From positions 1 through 24,580 of the IMG/VR virus record IMGVR_UViG_3300027963_000322: 24,580 nucleotides of DNA, one strand, 5' to 3'. A program made the position numbers and the translations under genes. The notes below the pieces were generated by a model. It made no database searches. It was not told where the DNA came from and worked only from the letters and a program-made list of their open reading frames with translations. Positions 1-10,021 of this stretch are shown here, piece by piece (position 1 is the first letter of the stretch; every line of letters starts with the position of its first letter). This stretch comes from a virus.

Positions 1-768
1 CAATGGGTAGATACCATCATCCATTGATTTGGTTTGATTACCAAATAACGCAATTGCCAACGTTGAAAAGTCGTGTTCAACAATTTCAACATCCATTGTA
101 ATAGGATTAAAGAAAGTATTTGTAATAATAATATCTTGATTTGGTTGACCAATAAATGGAGTCGCATTTGGTTTGTTAGTTGGAGCTGAAGACGGTGATA
201 GAGTACAGAAAATTAAATTAGTATTATTATCCGTATATCTATATCTAATGGCTTTAGCCGATGTATTAGTTAAATTTTGAACAACCGGTTCACAGAAGAA
301 TGATGAAGTAATTAATCTAAAAAAGTTAGATATTTTAGTACCGTCCGAGTTTAGATATTCAACTCTAAAACCAACCAATCCTTGATTAACAAACTTATTT
401 CTAAATTTTGACGGGACATCTGTTAAATCAATAACAATCCCCTTAACATTAGGTAATGATGATAATACACCACAATCCAATATCTTAGTTCTAATTTGAG
501 CAGGTCTAATGAATAGGGTGTAAATCCCTAATTTATTAAATGTCTCTGCAGGTAATCTTAAATTATATAAACCACCTAAGATTTCAACGTTAGCGTTCCC
601 ACCTGTCTCATCATTATTGTAATAAGGTTTTAATACCGATAAAGCATCCAATGTTGTTAAAACAAAGTTATCAGTTTCATCACGACTTGGTGTGTAGTTT
701 AAGATAATCTCCACATCTTGAGGAGATACATCTGCCGGTCTAATAGTACCATAGGTTCCTGTTGCCAT
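1..768 (-). CDS. Probable virion structural protein, 3' end cut off by the window edge
   Basis: An open frame runs from an ATG at 766-768 to the left edge without a stop, giving the first 256 residues. The N-terminus begins MATGTYGTIRPADVSP. The visible part is rich in beta-prone, Asn/Thr-rich sequence, with no signal peptide, membrane segment or enzyme motif that I recognise. It is the last gene of a co-directional run of baseplate/tail genes, 33 nt below the stop of the PKD-domain gene. In T4 the genes that follow the wedge cluster encode baseplate, fibre, neck and sheath components, so a tail or neck role is reasonable, but the start does not look like a typical sheath N-terminus and I do not assign it to that family. 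The 33-nt leader carries the TATTTAT motif 20 nt before the ATG. The coding call is firm; the function is inferred from position only. Confidence 0.8.
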   Translation of the reverse strand, partial: MATGTYGTIRPADVSPQDVEIILNYTPSRDETDNFVLTTLDALSVLKPYYNNDETGGNANVEILGGLYNLRLPAETFNKLGIYTLFIRPAQIRTKILDCGVLSSLPNVKGIVIDLTDVPSKFRNKFVNQGLVGFRVEYLNSDGTKISNFFRLITSSFFCEPVVQNLTNTSAKAIRYRYTDNNTNLIFCTLSPSSAPTNKPNATPFIGQPNQDIIITNTFFNPITMDVEIVEHDFSTLAIALFGNQTKSMDDGIYPL

Positions 769-785
769 ATTATATTGTTGTTATA

Positions 786-799
786 TTGATAAATATCAA
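786..799 (-). promoter_or_regulatory. TATTTAT motif inside a small inverted repeat before the left-edge gene
   Basis: The leader of the left-edge gene contains TTGATATTTATCAA on the minus strand, which is a 6-bp inverted repeat (TTGATA / TATCAA) around two bases. The core TATTTAT (789-795) lies 20 nt before the ATG. The same heptamer recurs in front of several other genes here, so I read it as a possible phage promoter or leader element. Its function is inferred. Confidence 0.4.
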
Positions 800-801
800 A
801 T

Positions 802-1992
802 TTATGTTTTTATTACCTTAAAAAATTTATATCCGTACTTAGTTAGGTCACCGACGTTATCTACTTCACCTAATCTTTCTAATCTTTCCAAACTAGATTG
901 TTTACCTCTCTCAATGAATATCTCAGATTGGACCTCAGCCTCATCAATAACATTTAATAAGACTTCGTTTTTAGTGATTGCCGAACAAACAATCATATCA
1001 GAAGTTAATCCCGAAGATTTAACCATAAAAATCGTTGTACCATCTTGTAAATCAACATAGTCAATCCCGTTAACCGAATACATAACCCCCAAACCATCAT
1101 CTGTTAATCCACTATAAACACCTATATTACCTGATGTTCCTGTAACAACAGTATTTAACTTAAATGGTACCTGACCATATTGTTTTAAATCGTTTAAACT
1201 TGATTGTGTATATCCCGATACCACAAAAGGAACTGTTGTAAATTCCCCAATTGTATCAACGGTTGTATCACAATTAGAATCACCACTAAAAATAAAGTCA
1301 TACATCAATGTAAGTCCTGACCAATTACCACCCGCAGGTGTAAACCAAGAGGTACCATTTATAGTACCATTAGGGTTACCTATCACAACATCAGTATAAG
1401 GTACGTGAACCGTCTTTTTAACCACGTTTGAACCCCAAGGACTCATTCCCGACATACTAATATTATATCCTTCTACGGGACTTGGTTCGGAATATGTGTG
1501 GTTTAATGGAAATATTGTTGATGATGATAATGTAATTATACCCGGGTCATTTGGGTCACCCCAATCTAACATATAAGTTGAAAACTCTAAATATTTCTTA
1601 AACTCAGTATCTGATGTATTATAAAAATATACAGTATCCGCACTTAATGATGTCGCCGAAAATATAAAATTAGTCATAACATCTTTTTGAACTACCATAC
1701 CATCAAACACGGAATAATACCCAATATCCACAGTATTCTCTGTTAATAAAATAGGTATGGTTAAACCAGTTAATAGTGATGCTCCATCAGTACCACCGGA
1801 TAATATTTGTGTCATTGATGAATAAACATACGCCTCACCTGTAATATTTTTAGTCACAGGTCTCTGATACGTTTTACAACAAATTTTATAATCAGTGTAT
1901 GTTGTTAATTGTCCCGCAAAATATGGGACTTTAAATACATCCCCAAGAATTACCTCAGGTGAAATTTTAATGTGATAATTTCTATCGTCCAT
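802..1992 (-). CDS. Virion-associated protein with a PKD-like domain
   Basis: The 396-residue product has an Ig-fold, PKD-like module at about residues 120-195: an aromatic/hydrophobic strand followed by DWGD (143-146), then HTY (165-167) and a GYNISMS strand. That spacing is typical of PKD domains, which often mediate protein-protein or glycan contacts on surfaces. The last 45 residues (ERGKQSSLERLERLGEV, then a GDLTKYGYKFF stretch) are charged and look like a compact interaction tail. There is no signal peptide or membrane segment. The ATG lies one base after the stop of the 281-residue gene, which implies translational coupling. Position in the baseplate block suggests a fibre, fibre-connector or wedge accessory protein. 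The exact role is unknown. Confidence 0.85.
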   Translation of the reverse strand: MDDRNYHIKISPEVILGDVFKVPYFAGQLTTYTDYKICCKTYQRPVTKNITGEAYVYSSMTQILSGGTDGASLLTGLTIPILLTENTVDIGYYSVFDGMVVQKDVMTNFIFSATSLSADTVYFYNTSDTEFKKYLEFSTYMLDWGDPNDPGIITLSSSTIFPLNHTYSEPSPVEGYNISMSGMSPWGSNVVKKTVHVPYTDVVIGNPNGTINGTSWFTPAGGNWSGLTLMYDFIFSGDSNCDTTVDTIGEFTTVPFVVSGYTQSSLNDLKQYGQVPFKLNTVVTGTSGNIGVYSGLTDDGLGVMYSVNGIDYVDLQDGTTIFMVKSSGLTSDMIVCSAITKNEVLLNVIDEAEVQSEIFIERGKQSSLERLERLGEVDNVGDLTKYGYKFFKVIKT

Positions 1993-1993
1993 A

Positions 1994-2839
1994 TTAAGGG
2001 TTTATATATTCATACCATTTTATGGGACCACTGTCCCCAACTCTTAAACCCTGCAAATCAAAAATTTTATAAGTGTATGTTACGTAATCTAAAACCACTT
2101 TATAATAAAAATAAATTTCAGGTTTAAACTGAAATGGATTTGCCTGATTTATAGTAATCTGAGGTTTATTTGTCATTTTAACAAACACACCTAATCTCGC
2201 ATCAAAAAACTTAGCGGTCATATAAAACGTCTCTGTAGTATGAGCAGGATTTGGGTTTATATCTAAGAAACTTTTTTTCCTTAACCAATACAAAAAGAAC
2301 CCCTCTTTATCCCCAACATAATCTAACGTGAAATTAGGTGTTCTAATGTCAACATTTGGTTTGTATGGTGATAGACTAACATTTTGTGTTGCCCCTTGTT
2401 GTGTTGGAATAATTACAGTAAAATAATTTGTTTGAGTTATTGCTGTATTTGAATCATAAAAATCCAATTTAAAAAATGACTTTGTGAATGGTTTAACATA
2501 ATAATAAATTTCTTTAACATTAAACCCTTCAGGAATATAACTACTAATCCAATCAGAAGCTATTGAAGAATAAACATTCTGCACCGGGTTTGGTGGAACA
2601 GTTCCATTTACACTAAAGAAATGAAACATATATTTCACATCTGTTTTTGTATCACTACTATACGGTGCGTGAGCAAATCTTAATATTTCAAAATCCTCTT
2701 TATTACCCGTCAATTGGTTAATAACATCATCCTCATAAACACTAATACTATCATCTCTACCATAAAAATCCCACTTCATCTCAATTGGTAAATCAATGAA
2801 TTTGTCGTTTTTAGGTAATATAAATTTAAATCTATTCAC
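1994..2839 (-). CDS. Hypothetical tail/baseplate protein (281 aa), GTG start
   Basis: This 281-residue protein is rich in aromatic residues (many Tyr/Phe) and beta-prone sequence, with no cysteine pair, enzyme motif, signal peptide or membrane helix. I do not recognise the family. The start appears to be GTG at 2837-2839; it overlaps the end of the upstream 607-residue gene by 8 nt (GTGAATAG contains the upstream TAG stop), an arrangement typical of coupled phage genes. The next in-frame ATG would remove 21 residues, including a plausible N-terminal strand, so I prefer GTG. It sits between two other probable structural genes in the baseplate run, so a virion role is likely by context only. 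Confidence 0.8.
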   Translation of the reverse strand: MNRFKFILPKNDKFIDLPIEMKWDFYGRDDSISVYEDDVINQLTGNKEDFEILRFAHAPYSSDTKTDVKYMFHFFSVNGTVPPNPVQNVYSSIASDWISSYIPEGFNVKEIYYYVKPFTKSFFKLDFYDSNTAITQTNYFTVIIPTQQGATQNVSLSPYKPNVDIRTPNFTLDYVGDKEGFFLYWLRKKSFLDINPNPAHTTETFYMTAKFFDARLGVFVKMTNKPQITINQANPFQFKPEIYFYYKVVLDYVTYTYKIFDLQGLRVGDSGPIKWYEYINP

Positions 2840-4655
2840 AATTGTCTACTATTGGTGACGCGGCTCCGTAAAGGTTTGCGTAATAATTTATGTCTCTCTC
2901 TATATAATTAGTACCTTCCGGTATAATTCTAAATGTATAATCACTATATGGATAATGAGTATTATTAAAGAATGGATAATTAACACCATTACCCTTATTA
3001 TCTATAAACCCATAAGTGTATATATCCCTCCAACGAAATAAATTATCCCTTGTTGAAAAAAATGAATAATCAGGAACTCCCACAACATCTTTTGGTGACC
3101 CGGTCTCAATATAATCAGAAAAATCTCTAATTTTTAAACCATAATGTGGTTTATAATAAAAACCAAACGGGTTAAATTGTAATCTAGTGTCTGACGATAA
3201 AACATTAAATACATTTGGGTTATATGTCAATTTATGATAAATTTCAGAAATAACTCTCTCTTTTTGTTCATAATTATTCCATTCACAAAAATCACCATCC
3301 AACGTGTCTCCCGACATAAACGTATCAAGATAAGTAAAAACATAAGTACTTGCCGGTGTTGGTTGAGTTTTAGTATATGTACTGATAGGAAAATTAGTGT
3401 TAGATAAATTGTTACTTAAAGACCACCAAGGTGATGGTATTCCAGGTAATACACTATCATTTAAAGGTAAGTTAAACTCATACCCTTGTTTCATACCAAT
3501 ATACTTATTCGGATTACTAAAACTAGTTTGCCCAAACATCCAACCAAAATAACCTTTATATAATACAGTAAAGAATAATTCAGAAACCGGTCTTTTTTGG
3601 TTATCAATTATTTTATTAATATCTATATCTCTATTAAAAGATAATGTATAAGATTGAGCACCTTCTCTAATTGAAACTCTCGCTTCACGATTTGGTGTAT
3701 ATCCACTACTCTCATATTTCTTCTTAGTCCCAAAAATATTTTGTTCAAACCCGGCTTTAACCAAAACCGCATCTTCAATATTTGTAATTATTTTATGTTT
3801 TCTAACATAATATGATGATAATGTCTCTACCGGATTCTCAATGTTAATAATTCTTCTAAAAGTACCCGATGTATTATTATCAAACGTTGTACCTGTAAAT
3901 CCAATATCAACAATATTAAACGTATACATATCACTTCCTTCAAGTCCTGTACCTAAAGAAAACACTTGATATTTATCCTCACCATTATAAGAAAAACTTA
4001 ATTTAACATACTCACCTACAGTTAAGTTATGTTTAACAGGACATCTAAACGATATCATACCTAAACCACCAATTTTTGACGAATAAAGTACAAAGGGAAT
4101 ACCATCTGACGCAATCCATTGAAGTGTTTGATTAGTATTGGAATCAATCGCTTGTAAAGTTTTTGTATAATCATTTTCAAACGGATAACTAAGGTAATGA
4201 GTCCAATTGTATGTGGACGCACTTTTATTAACAAATAAAATATGTTCATTTGGTGGTTGAGTATACCCCGAAAAATCATAATCTGTTCTAATAAAATCAA
4301 ACTCATTATATTGGGGGAATCCTGACCAAGAAACATTAGAATTTGTTGGACAATTAAGTTTAGCAGCAGCATCCTCATTTATATATGACAAAGTTTTTTC
4401 AAATCTTTCATAGTTAGAACAGCCTGTATACGAATTTTTAAATAAAACTGAAAATTTACAACTAGGTCTAAAATTAGTAGATTGCTGTCTTTCATTATCA
4501 TATAATGTTGCCAAGTTAATATCCAAACTTCTATCAAACTCCACGTTTTCTTTAGTTGTTTGTACAAATGGGATATTAAGACCAATATCCGTATTTGACG
4601 CTCCCTTATACGTTAAAGAACCTAAAACAATTCTAGTGTCGTTACTATTACTCAT
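2832..4655 (-). CDS. Probable baseplate/tail structural protein (607 aa)
   Basis: A 607-residue protein with Asn-, Tyr- and Ser-rich, largely beta-type sequence and scattered cysteines. I see no signal peptide, membrane span, Walker motif or hydrolase motif. The start ATG overlaps the stop of the giant upstream gene as TAATG (4653-4657), so its translation is probably coupled to that gene. It sits two genes below the giant protein's neighbour, the hydrolase, and directly after the giant itself, in the interval where T4 carries gp7, gp8 and gp10. It could therefore be a wedge or fibre-attachment protein, but I cannot align it to any of these by eye. Two shorter frames inside it on the same strand are out-of-frame shadows. 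Confidence 0.85.
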   Translation of the reverse strand: MSNSNDTRIVLGSLTYKGASNTDIGLNIPFVQTTKENVEFDRSLDINLATLYDNERQQSTNFRPSCKFSVLFKNSYTGCSNYERFEKTLSYINEDAAAKLNCPTNSNVSWSGFPQYNEFDFIRTDYDFSGYTQPPNEHILFVNKSASTYNWTHYLSYPFENDYTKTLQAIDSNTNQTLQWIASDGIPFVLYSSKIGGLGMISFRCPVKHNLTVGEYVKLSFSYNGEDKYQVFSLGTGLEGSDMYTFNIVDIGFTGTTFDNNTSGTFRRIINIENPVETLSSYYVRKHKIITNIEDAVLVKAGFEQNIFGTKKKYESSGYTPNREARVSIREGAQSYTLSFNRDIDINKIIDNQKRPVSELFFTVLYKGYFGWMFGQTSFSNPNKYIGMKQGYEFNLPLNDSVLPGIPSPWWSLSNNLSNTNFPISTYTKTQPTPASTYVFTYLDTFMSGDTLDGDFCEWNNYEQKERVISEIYHKLTYNPNVFNVLSSDTRLQFNPFGFYYKPHYGLKIRDFSDYIETGSPKDVVGVPDYSFFSTRDNLFRWRDIYTYGFIDNKGNGVNYPFFNNTHYPYSDYTFRIIPEGTNYIERDINYYANLYGAASPIVDNCE

Positions 4656-7600
4656 TAGTTTACAATATTTTCAGTATTTATCCATTTTTGAGTAAATCTA
4701 TCATAAGATGACTTACCTTTTTTCAAACCAAAGAAGAAATGAAATGGTGCTCCAACGGTAACCGTATTTGGATTAGTCCAATATTGTACTTTTGGATTAA
4801 TAATACCATTCGCATCTACAGCATAGATATAACCTTTAAAATTCTTAACAGGTTGACCCGCTTGAGCCCCCATAAAATAGTCACTATTACCTTGTAATCT
4901 ATCTAATGATTGGTATTGATTTGAGAAAAATGCCGGACCATTAACCGGACCTGTTACCCAATTATCATCTTGGTCTCCAAAAATACTATGTGTATTACTT
5001 CTACCAGGACCATTTTGGTCTATATACCACTTATAAAACGGAACAACTTGACTATAAACACCAAAGTTATTAAATGCACAAACATTAGACATATTTACTG
5101 TATCATCAATAATAGTTCTTTTTGGTGTTATAAAATCTCTAACTTGAGTATTAGAAGAAAAGAAGATACCAATAATTGCTTTACTAGAACTCGCACCATT
5201 AAAATAAATTGGTGGTTGTGAACCCGCCGGTGGGTCAGGATAATTAGCCGTATCAAATTCCGCAACACCTAATTCAGAACTAATACCTATCATTTGAGGA
5301 TAGTCGGCATCCGCCTTAAGATTTGGTCTAACACCGAAATACTTACCAATAATATTCTCCCCAATAACAATACTAATTAAACTGTCTAAGAAACTTTTAT
5401 TAATCATTCTACTAATAATATGTAAATTTAAAATGTCTGAAACATCACTAAATGTTGTTGGTGCTAATTTATCCATAACATACCCATCATAGATATCGGA
5501 CATAACTATTTCTTGTAAGTAATAAGTTCTTGGACCTAAATCCATCATTGTTGTTGGATATTTTAAATTAAGAGTATTTTCAACAAAATAACTACCAAAA
5601 AGAAACCCAACAATTCCACCAGGATTAGGTCTATCGGAACCAATAAATTCATTAGTACTAAATTTGTAAGGACTTGACCTATAATAAAATGTTTTTGTTT
5701 GACTATGGAAAATAATTGGCTCCTTACAATGGTCAGATTGAGCTCTATTATTACTATCGTAGTAAGTTGAAGTTTTAAAAGGAAACGCAAATAAGGTACC
5801 GTTAATCCAATTATTGGCAAAACTATCCGACCAAGTATTTCTACAAGCAGCAAAATTAATATTTAACCTTGACTGCCATTCCGGTTGAACACTAAATAAA
5901 TCACCAACCAATGAAAAGAACGGTACTGTCCCAACTAAATAACAACCACCTCGAAAGATACTTTGACCCCAAAAATTATATGAACATCTACCTCGAGACA
6001 CCGTAATTGTATCTCCGTTAGCAACATAACAATCTAAATTAGCCGATTGAGGACAAGTAAAACTTTGAATAAGTGCACTACCCACTGAACTAGAATATGA
6101 TGCCGTTTCAATTGTTGCATTACCTCCCGCGCCAGTACTCACCGGATTAGAACCCGATGTTAAACCAAAGGCAAATACACCACTTCTACTATCCATAGTA
6201 TCCATATAAAAATTCTCATTAGCAAATAACGGAAAACTAAATGTTGAGTCTGTTAAACCATTACACTTATTCCATTGCACACAAGTGGATGTTGGCAATC
6301 TATCTGACCTCATAATTATTTGTCTACCACTAGTTCCCAATCCAAACAACATCTTAACATTTTCATTATAAGAGGGTGATAAATATAATGAAGTAACATC
6401 AATATAAGGATACGGTACTCCTGGAATATTATTAGTGTGTGGTATGTACGGTGTTAGTGTGTTATTTTTATTTGTTCTCATAATTAAAATACCTCCACCT
6501 TCAATAATCTCATCAGGGAAATAACCTCTAGTAACACCAGTGTATGATGGTGTTAATGGTCTATCATTTGACGTTGTTCCGGTAATATTATTATGGGTAT
6601 AATCAAAATAGTCACAACCAAGTATTGGTGACACAGGTAATAGAATTTCCTTAGCTTGACCCCATTCATTAGTATAATCATTATCGTCACCATCAATTCT
6701 TAACCCTGATGTTGATTGATATGAACCACTATTAACATTTTGATTATATGGACCACACCCACCACCATTAAACGCCATTGATAAATTATCTAATGAAGAA
6801 TATAATCTTGGTAAACTACTTGAGAAAGGTTTAAATAACGTAGAATCCGGTTTATAGGTATAGGAATCGTAATAAAGTTTTTGATTCAACGTTGCATATG
6901 TATCTAATGTTGTATTAGTTGACATATCCTGTCTCGTATTTTTAAACCCTCCTTGGATTGGGATATTCAAATGAAATTTAGGGTCGCCTGAAAGTGCTCC
7001 GCCTATTTGAACCGCATCTTCATTTGTATGACCAAATAACCTACCCAAACCATATTTAACATTTACCTTAGGTGAATATGGGTCAACACCCCTAACTAAA
7101 AATACAACAACTAAATCATTATAATTTTTAATCTTACTTATAGGATTTATATATAACGGAGCCTCAGGATTTGATGAAGGATAATTACACCCATTAGCCT
7201 GAAGATGATTAATACGAATTTTATTAGAGAGATATCTCGCATTAAACGAATTCGGTAATTGTGTCACACATTGATTGGTATATGCACTATAGGTCATACC
7301 TGTTAATACTTGGAAATACTCTATATCAATAGGGAATTTATGATAGTCTGTTGACGCAGTAATGTTTAAACCTGTATAATTTGTTGTAGTATTCCCCGAC
7401 CCACTAATATGTGCGTAATTAAGGGTAATTGAAGTTAATGGTAATGTTGTACCTGTAATTGCAAAATTTTGAAATTGATTTTGAACAGCATTAACATTTG
7501 ACAAATACATATCAACATTTATATCCGCAGATGCTCTTGTATCACCTGTTAATTTAGGGTTTTGGAAAGTAATTAAAGTACCGGGTAAAAGTCTATTTAA

Positions 7601-9940
7601 TGATTGTTTAGAACATAAAACCGCAACAACATTATCAAAGTGATGGTTAGTATTATTTGGATTAAAATTAACTTTTACTCTATTAACACCACCTCCCGGA
7701 TTAGGAAATCCCGGAATTGATTCATCAAAATATTTTGCTTTAGTATTAAACAAATTCATTCTTTCAGAAAAAGTTAAACTTGTTGTAAAATTATTATAAG
7801 GGTTTGACCCGTATTGAAAAAATTGAGGAGCATTTATTCTAACATCATTTTGTACTTGTTTTGGATTGGTCTGAGGTGGAATCACGTCCCCTGTTAATAA
7901 AGCAACTGTTTGAATATAATAATCATCACTACCACCAATTAAAGTTTTATCATATGTCTCACCTTTTGATAATTTAACCAATTGAACATAACCTGTCCCA
8001 ACACAATTACCATTATGTTCTTGACTTTCATCCTCAACACCAACATCTGCTGTAACATCTGCAGTAACCGCACTACCATCAACACCTCCTTGTTGAAGAC
8101 TACAATCACACATAGAACAATCTGGGTATAATATTAAAGGTAATTGCATTGGAGTACATTGGTCAACAACTTTCTTTTTCCACTGATTTGCAACAATAAA
8201 TAATGCTGCGGAAATAGCCGCATATTTGGCAGCACTTCCTAACATCGCTAAATTTGGAGGATAAGTACCAAACGCATTAATTACTTCAAGAACCGCTGAA
8301 ACGGCATAAGATGCCGCCATATATAAAAGATAGAACCATAATATATAAACCGCTGTATATAATACGTGAAGTATAATTATTATAATCCAAACAACTGACC
8401 TAATAACTACCGATAATAAATTAAATAACGTGTAAATAATATCAAATCTAAAATTAGCATCATTTGTTGGGAATTTATTATTTTCCGTATTACAATCGTC
8501 TTGAGATATGGCTTTAATACCAACAAAATTATCAGGGAACAAACCCCCTCTAAATTTATCAATCATTTGGGATACAGTATAAACTTTATTATATTGCATT
8601 AAATAAAATTTATCCTCACAATTAATCGCCTCTTGAATCATATGCTGACCCATAGGGGTTGTATCACCATAATCATCCCAATCTAAACTAAATGCGTACG
8701 ACTTAAATGCGTATTGAGTACCAATACCATTATTTTTAGTTGGGTCATTACCCGTTGAATTCCAACCATATTCTTTAATATTTGGAACCAGATAATATCC
8801 ACGTCTAATTGATTCACCTAATGACGGAGATTGAGCCCATTTAACTTTAAACCTATATTTTCCTTTAGTTGGAATACCTTTATTTGGGTCGTCTGATATA
8901 ACTTGTTCACCAAATTCATTAGTTATTAAATAATCTAAATTCATTGGTACATCCAATAACCAAGCTCCATTATCATCAATAACTACACCACCCATTTCTA
9001 AGTCAAATAACTCTAAAGTAGGTCTACCCATAGGGTCTTCCTTAATAGTCTGTCTAATCGCCAATATTTCACCGGGACTTACCGTTAAATTACATAATCC
9101 CCCGAGTTTCCATTTAGAATTACAAGATGTTCTTACAGTAGCACCATCAATATTAGAAACAAGAGACCCCATAAAAATTGAGGTTGGATTTATATTAATA
9201 TTAGATTCGTTACTTAAATCAAAATCACTTCTACAAATACCTAAATTACAAACCTCAGATTGACCCCATAATGGTTCAACAACAACAGTTCTTACTAAAT
9301 TAATAATTTGTGGTAATTCTCGTAAATTAGTTGATTTCTTAAATTTAGTACCGTTAACTTGAGCTTGAGTCGCAATACCCATTCTTATTAAATCTTGAGG
9401 TGATAAAGAAAATTCACCTATATCAGATAAGTCAATATCAATAGAAATGGTATGAGTACCAACCGGTACCCCAAAAATCATAAAATCCCCACTATCGTTA
9501 GTTACCGCATTATATTTAAAATATTTGTCATAAACTTGAATAAGTGTCGGATTTGTTAAAACATCGGTTCTGTTAAAAAAAGTACCTGTAGGTACGTGAT
9601 TACTATAAGATGGTTCGTAAGGTAATAAATTATATCTATACCCGTCTTCATTAACATCACTAATTGATTGATATGGATATATCTCAGAAATGACAGAATT
9701 AAGACCATCTTCTTCTGTTAATGGAATAAATACTGATACTTTAGCGTTTGGTAACCCAAACCCATTATTAACACTAACACGCCCAATAATAACACCATAA
9801 TCTGAGCACACTCTTGTGTATATCTCACTCTGTAAAACTTTCAGAGATAATATCTCAAGATACTCAAATTCTTGGTCTATACTTACGTTTATTGACTTGT
9901 TAATACCTAAGTCCGTTCTTATTCTATATGAATTTGGCAT
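4655..9940 (-). CDS. Giant tail/baseplate protein (1761 aa) with internal hydrophobic segment
   Basis: The largest gene in the window. Residues about 48-172 resemble a carboxypeptidase-regulatory or transthyretin-like beta-sandwich: GRVSVNNGFGLPNAKVSVFI, then NDSGDFMIFGVPVGTHTI. A second similar stretch lies near 318-345 (VIDDNGAWLLDVPMNLDY). Residues about 499-550 and 566-584 are strongly hydrophobic, like two or three membrane helices, followed by KKK and a cysteine cluster (C595, C608, C611, C613). The remaining 1100 residues are Asn/Ser/Thr/Tyr-rich beta-type sequence with several cysteines. The gene follows gp25, gp6 and the hydrolase, so by position it corresponds to the T4 gp7 wedge region, although T4 gp7 is about 1030 residues and I cannot show homology. 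A TATTTAT motif lies 14 nt before the ATG. A structural role is likely; the exact function is unknown. Confidence 0.85.
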   Translation of the reverse strand: MPNSYRIRTDLGINKSINVSIDQEFEYLEILSLKVLQSEIYTRVCSDYGVIIGRVSVNNGFGLPNAKVSVFIPLTEEDGLNSVISEIYPYQSISDVNEDGYRYNLLPYEPSYSNHVPTGTFFNRTDVLTNPTLIQVYDKYFKYNAVTNDSGDFMIFGVPVGTHTISIDIDLSDIGEFSLSPQDLIRMGIATQAQVNGTKFKKSTNLRELPQIINLVRTVVVEPLWGQSEVCNLGICRSDFDLSNESNININPTSIFMGSLVSNIDGATVRTSCNSKWKLGGLCNLTVSPGEILAIRQTIKEDPMGRPTLELFDLEMGGVVIDDNGAWLLDVPMNLDYLITNEFGEQVISDDPNKGIPTKGKYRFKVKWAQSPSLGESIRRGYYLVPNIKEYGWNSTGNDPTKNNGIGTQYAFKSYAFSLDWDDYGDTTPMGQHMIQEAINCEDKFYLMQYNKVYTVSQMIDKFRGGLFPDNFVGIKAISQDDCNTENNKFPTNDANFRFDIIYTLFNLLSVVIRSVVWIIIIILHVLYTAVYILWFYLLYMAASYAVSAVLEVINAFGTYPPNLAMLGSAAKYAAISAALFIVANQWKKKVVDQCTPMQLPLILYPDCSMCDCSLQQGGVDGSAVTADVTADVGVEDESQEHNGNCVGTGYVQLVKLSKGETYDKTLIGGSDDYYIQTVALLTGDVIPPQTNPKQVQNDVRINAPQFFQYGSNPYNNFTTSLTFSERMNLFNTKAKYFDESIPGFPNPGGGVNRVKVNFNPNNTNHHFDNVVAVLCSKQSLNRLLPGTLITFQNPKLTGDTRASADINVDMYLSNVNAVQNQFQNFAITGTTLPLTSITLNYAHISGSGNTTTNYTGLNITASTDYHKFPIDIEYFQVLTGMTYSAYTNQCVTQLPNSFNARYLSNKIRINHLQANGCNYPSSNPEAPLYINPISKIKNYNDLVVVFLVRGVDPYSPKVNVKYGLGRLFGHTNEDAVQIGGALSGDPKFHLNIPIQGGFKNTRQDMSTNTTLDTYATLNQKLYYDSYTYKPDSTLFKPFSSSLPRLYSSLDNLSMAFNGGGCGPYNQNVNSGSYQSTSGLRIDGDDNDYTNEWGQAKEILLPVSPILGCDYFDYTHNNITGTTSNDRPLTPSYTGVTRGYFPDEIIEGGGILIMRTNKNNTLTPYIPHTNNIPGVPYPYIDVTSLYLSPSYNENVKMLFGLGTSGRQIIMRSDRLPTSTCVQWNKCNGLTDSTFSFPLFANENFYMDTMDSRSGVFAFGLTSGSNPVSTGAGGNATIETASYSSSVGSALIQSFTCPQSANLDCYVANGDTITVSRGRCSYNFWGQSIFRGGCYLVGTVPFFSLVGDLFSVQPEWQSRLNINFAACRNTWSDSFANNWINGTLFAFPFKTSTYYDSNNRAQSDHCKEPIIFHSQTKTFYYRSSPYKFSTNEFIGSDRPNPGGIVGFLFGSYFVENTLNLKYPTTMMDLGPRTYYLQEIVMSDIYDGYVMDKLAPTTFSDVSDILNLHIISRMINKSFLDSLISIVIGENIIGKYFGVRPNLKADADYPQMIGISSELGVAEFDTANYPDPPAGSQPPIYFNGASSSKAIIGIFFSSNTQVRDFITPKRTIIDDTVNMSNVCAFNNFGVYSQVVPFYKWYIDQNGPGRSNTHSIFGDQDDNWVTGPVNGPAFFSNQYQSLDRLQGNSDYFMGAQAGQPVKNFKGYIYAVDANGIINPKVQYWTNPNTVTVGAPFHFFFGLKKGKSSYDRFTQKWINTENIVN

Positions 9941-9954
9941 AATATTCTTTTTTG

Positions 9955-9961
9955 ATAAATA
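9955..9961 (-). promoter_or_regulatory. TATTTAT motif before the giant tail gene
   Basis: The minus strand reads AAACTATTTATCAAAAAAG, with the heptamer ending 14 nt before the ATG at 9940. It matches the TATTTATCAA found before the left-edge gene over ten bases. The 81-nt gap also contains a 14-nt A/T-only palindrome (9994-10007) that lacks a U-tract and is not a convincing terminator. A role as a late-type promoter is inferred. Confidence 0.4.
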
Positions 9962-10021
9962 GTTTATATACTATTTTCAAAAGATAATTGAAGTTATTTT
10001 AAAATAAATTCTATTAAAAAG

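Noticed and set aside
1-768. Assignment of the left-edge gene as the tail sheath (gp18)
   Set aside because: Its position is suggestive, but the N-terminus lacks the usual sheath opening, and the C-terminal half is outside the window.
4061-4585. Two short same-strand open frames (105 and 68 residues) inside the 607-residue gene
   Set aside because: They are out-of-frame shadows: hydrophobic, low-complexity products, no leader, and fully inside a well-supported gene.
9994-10007. Perfect 14-nt palindrome TTATTTTAAAATAA
   Set aside because: It is all A/T, has no loop and no U-tract, and is expected by chance in such AT-rich spacers; not called a terminator or operator.
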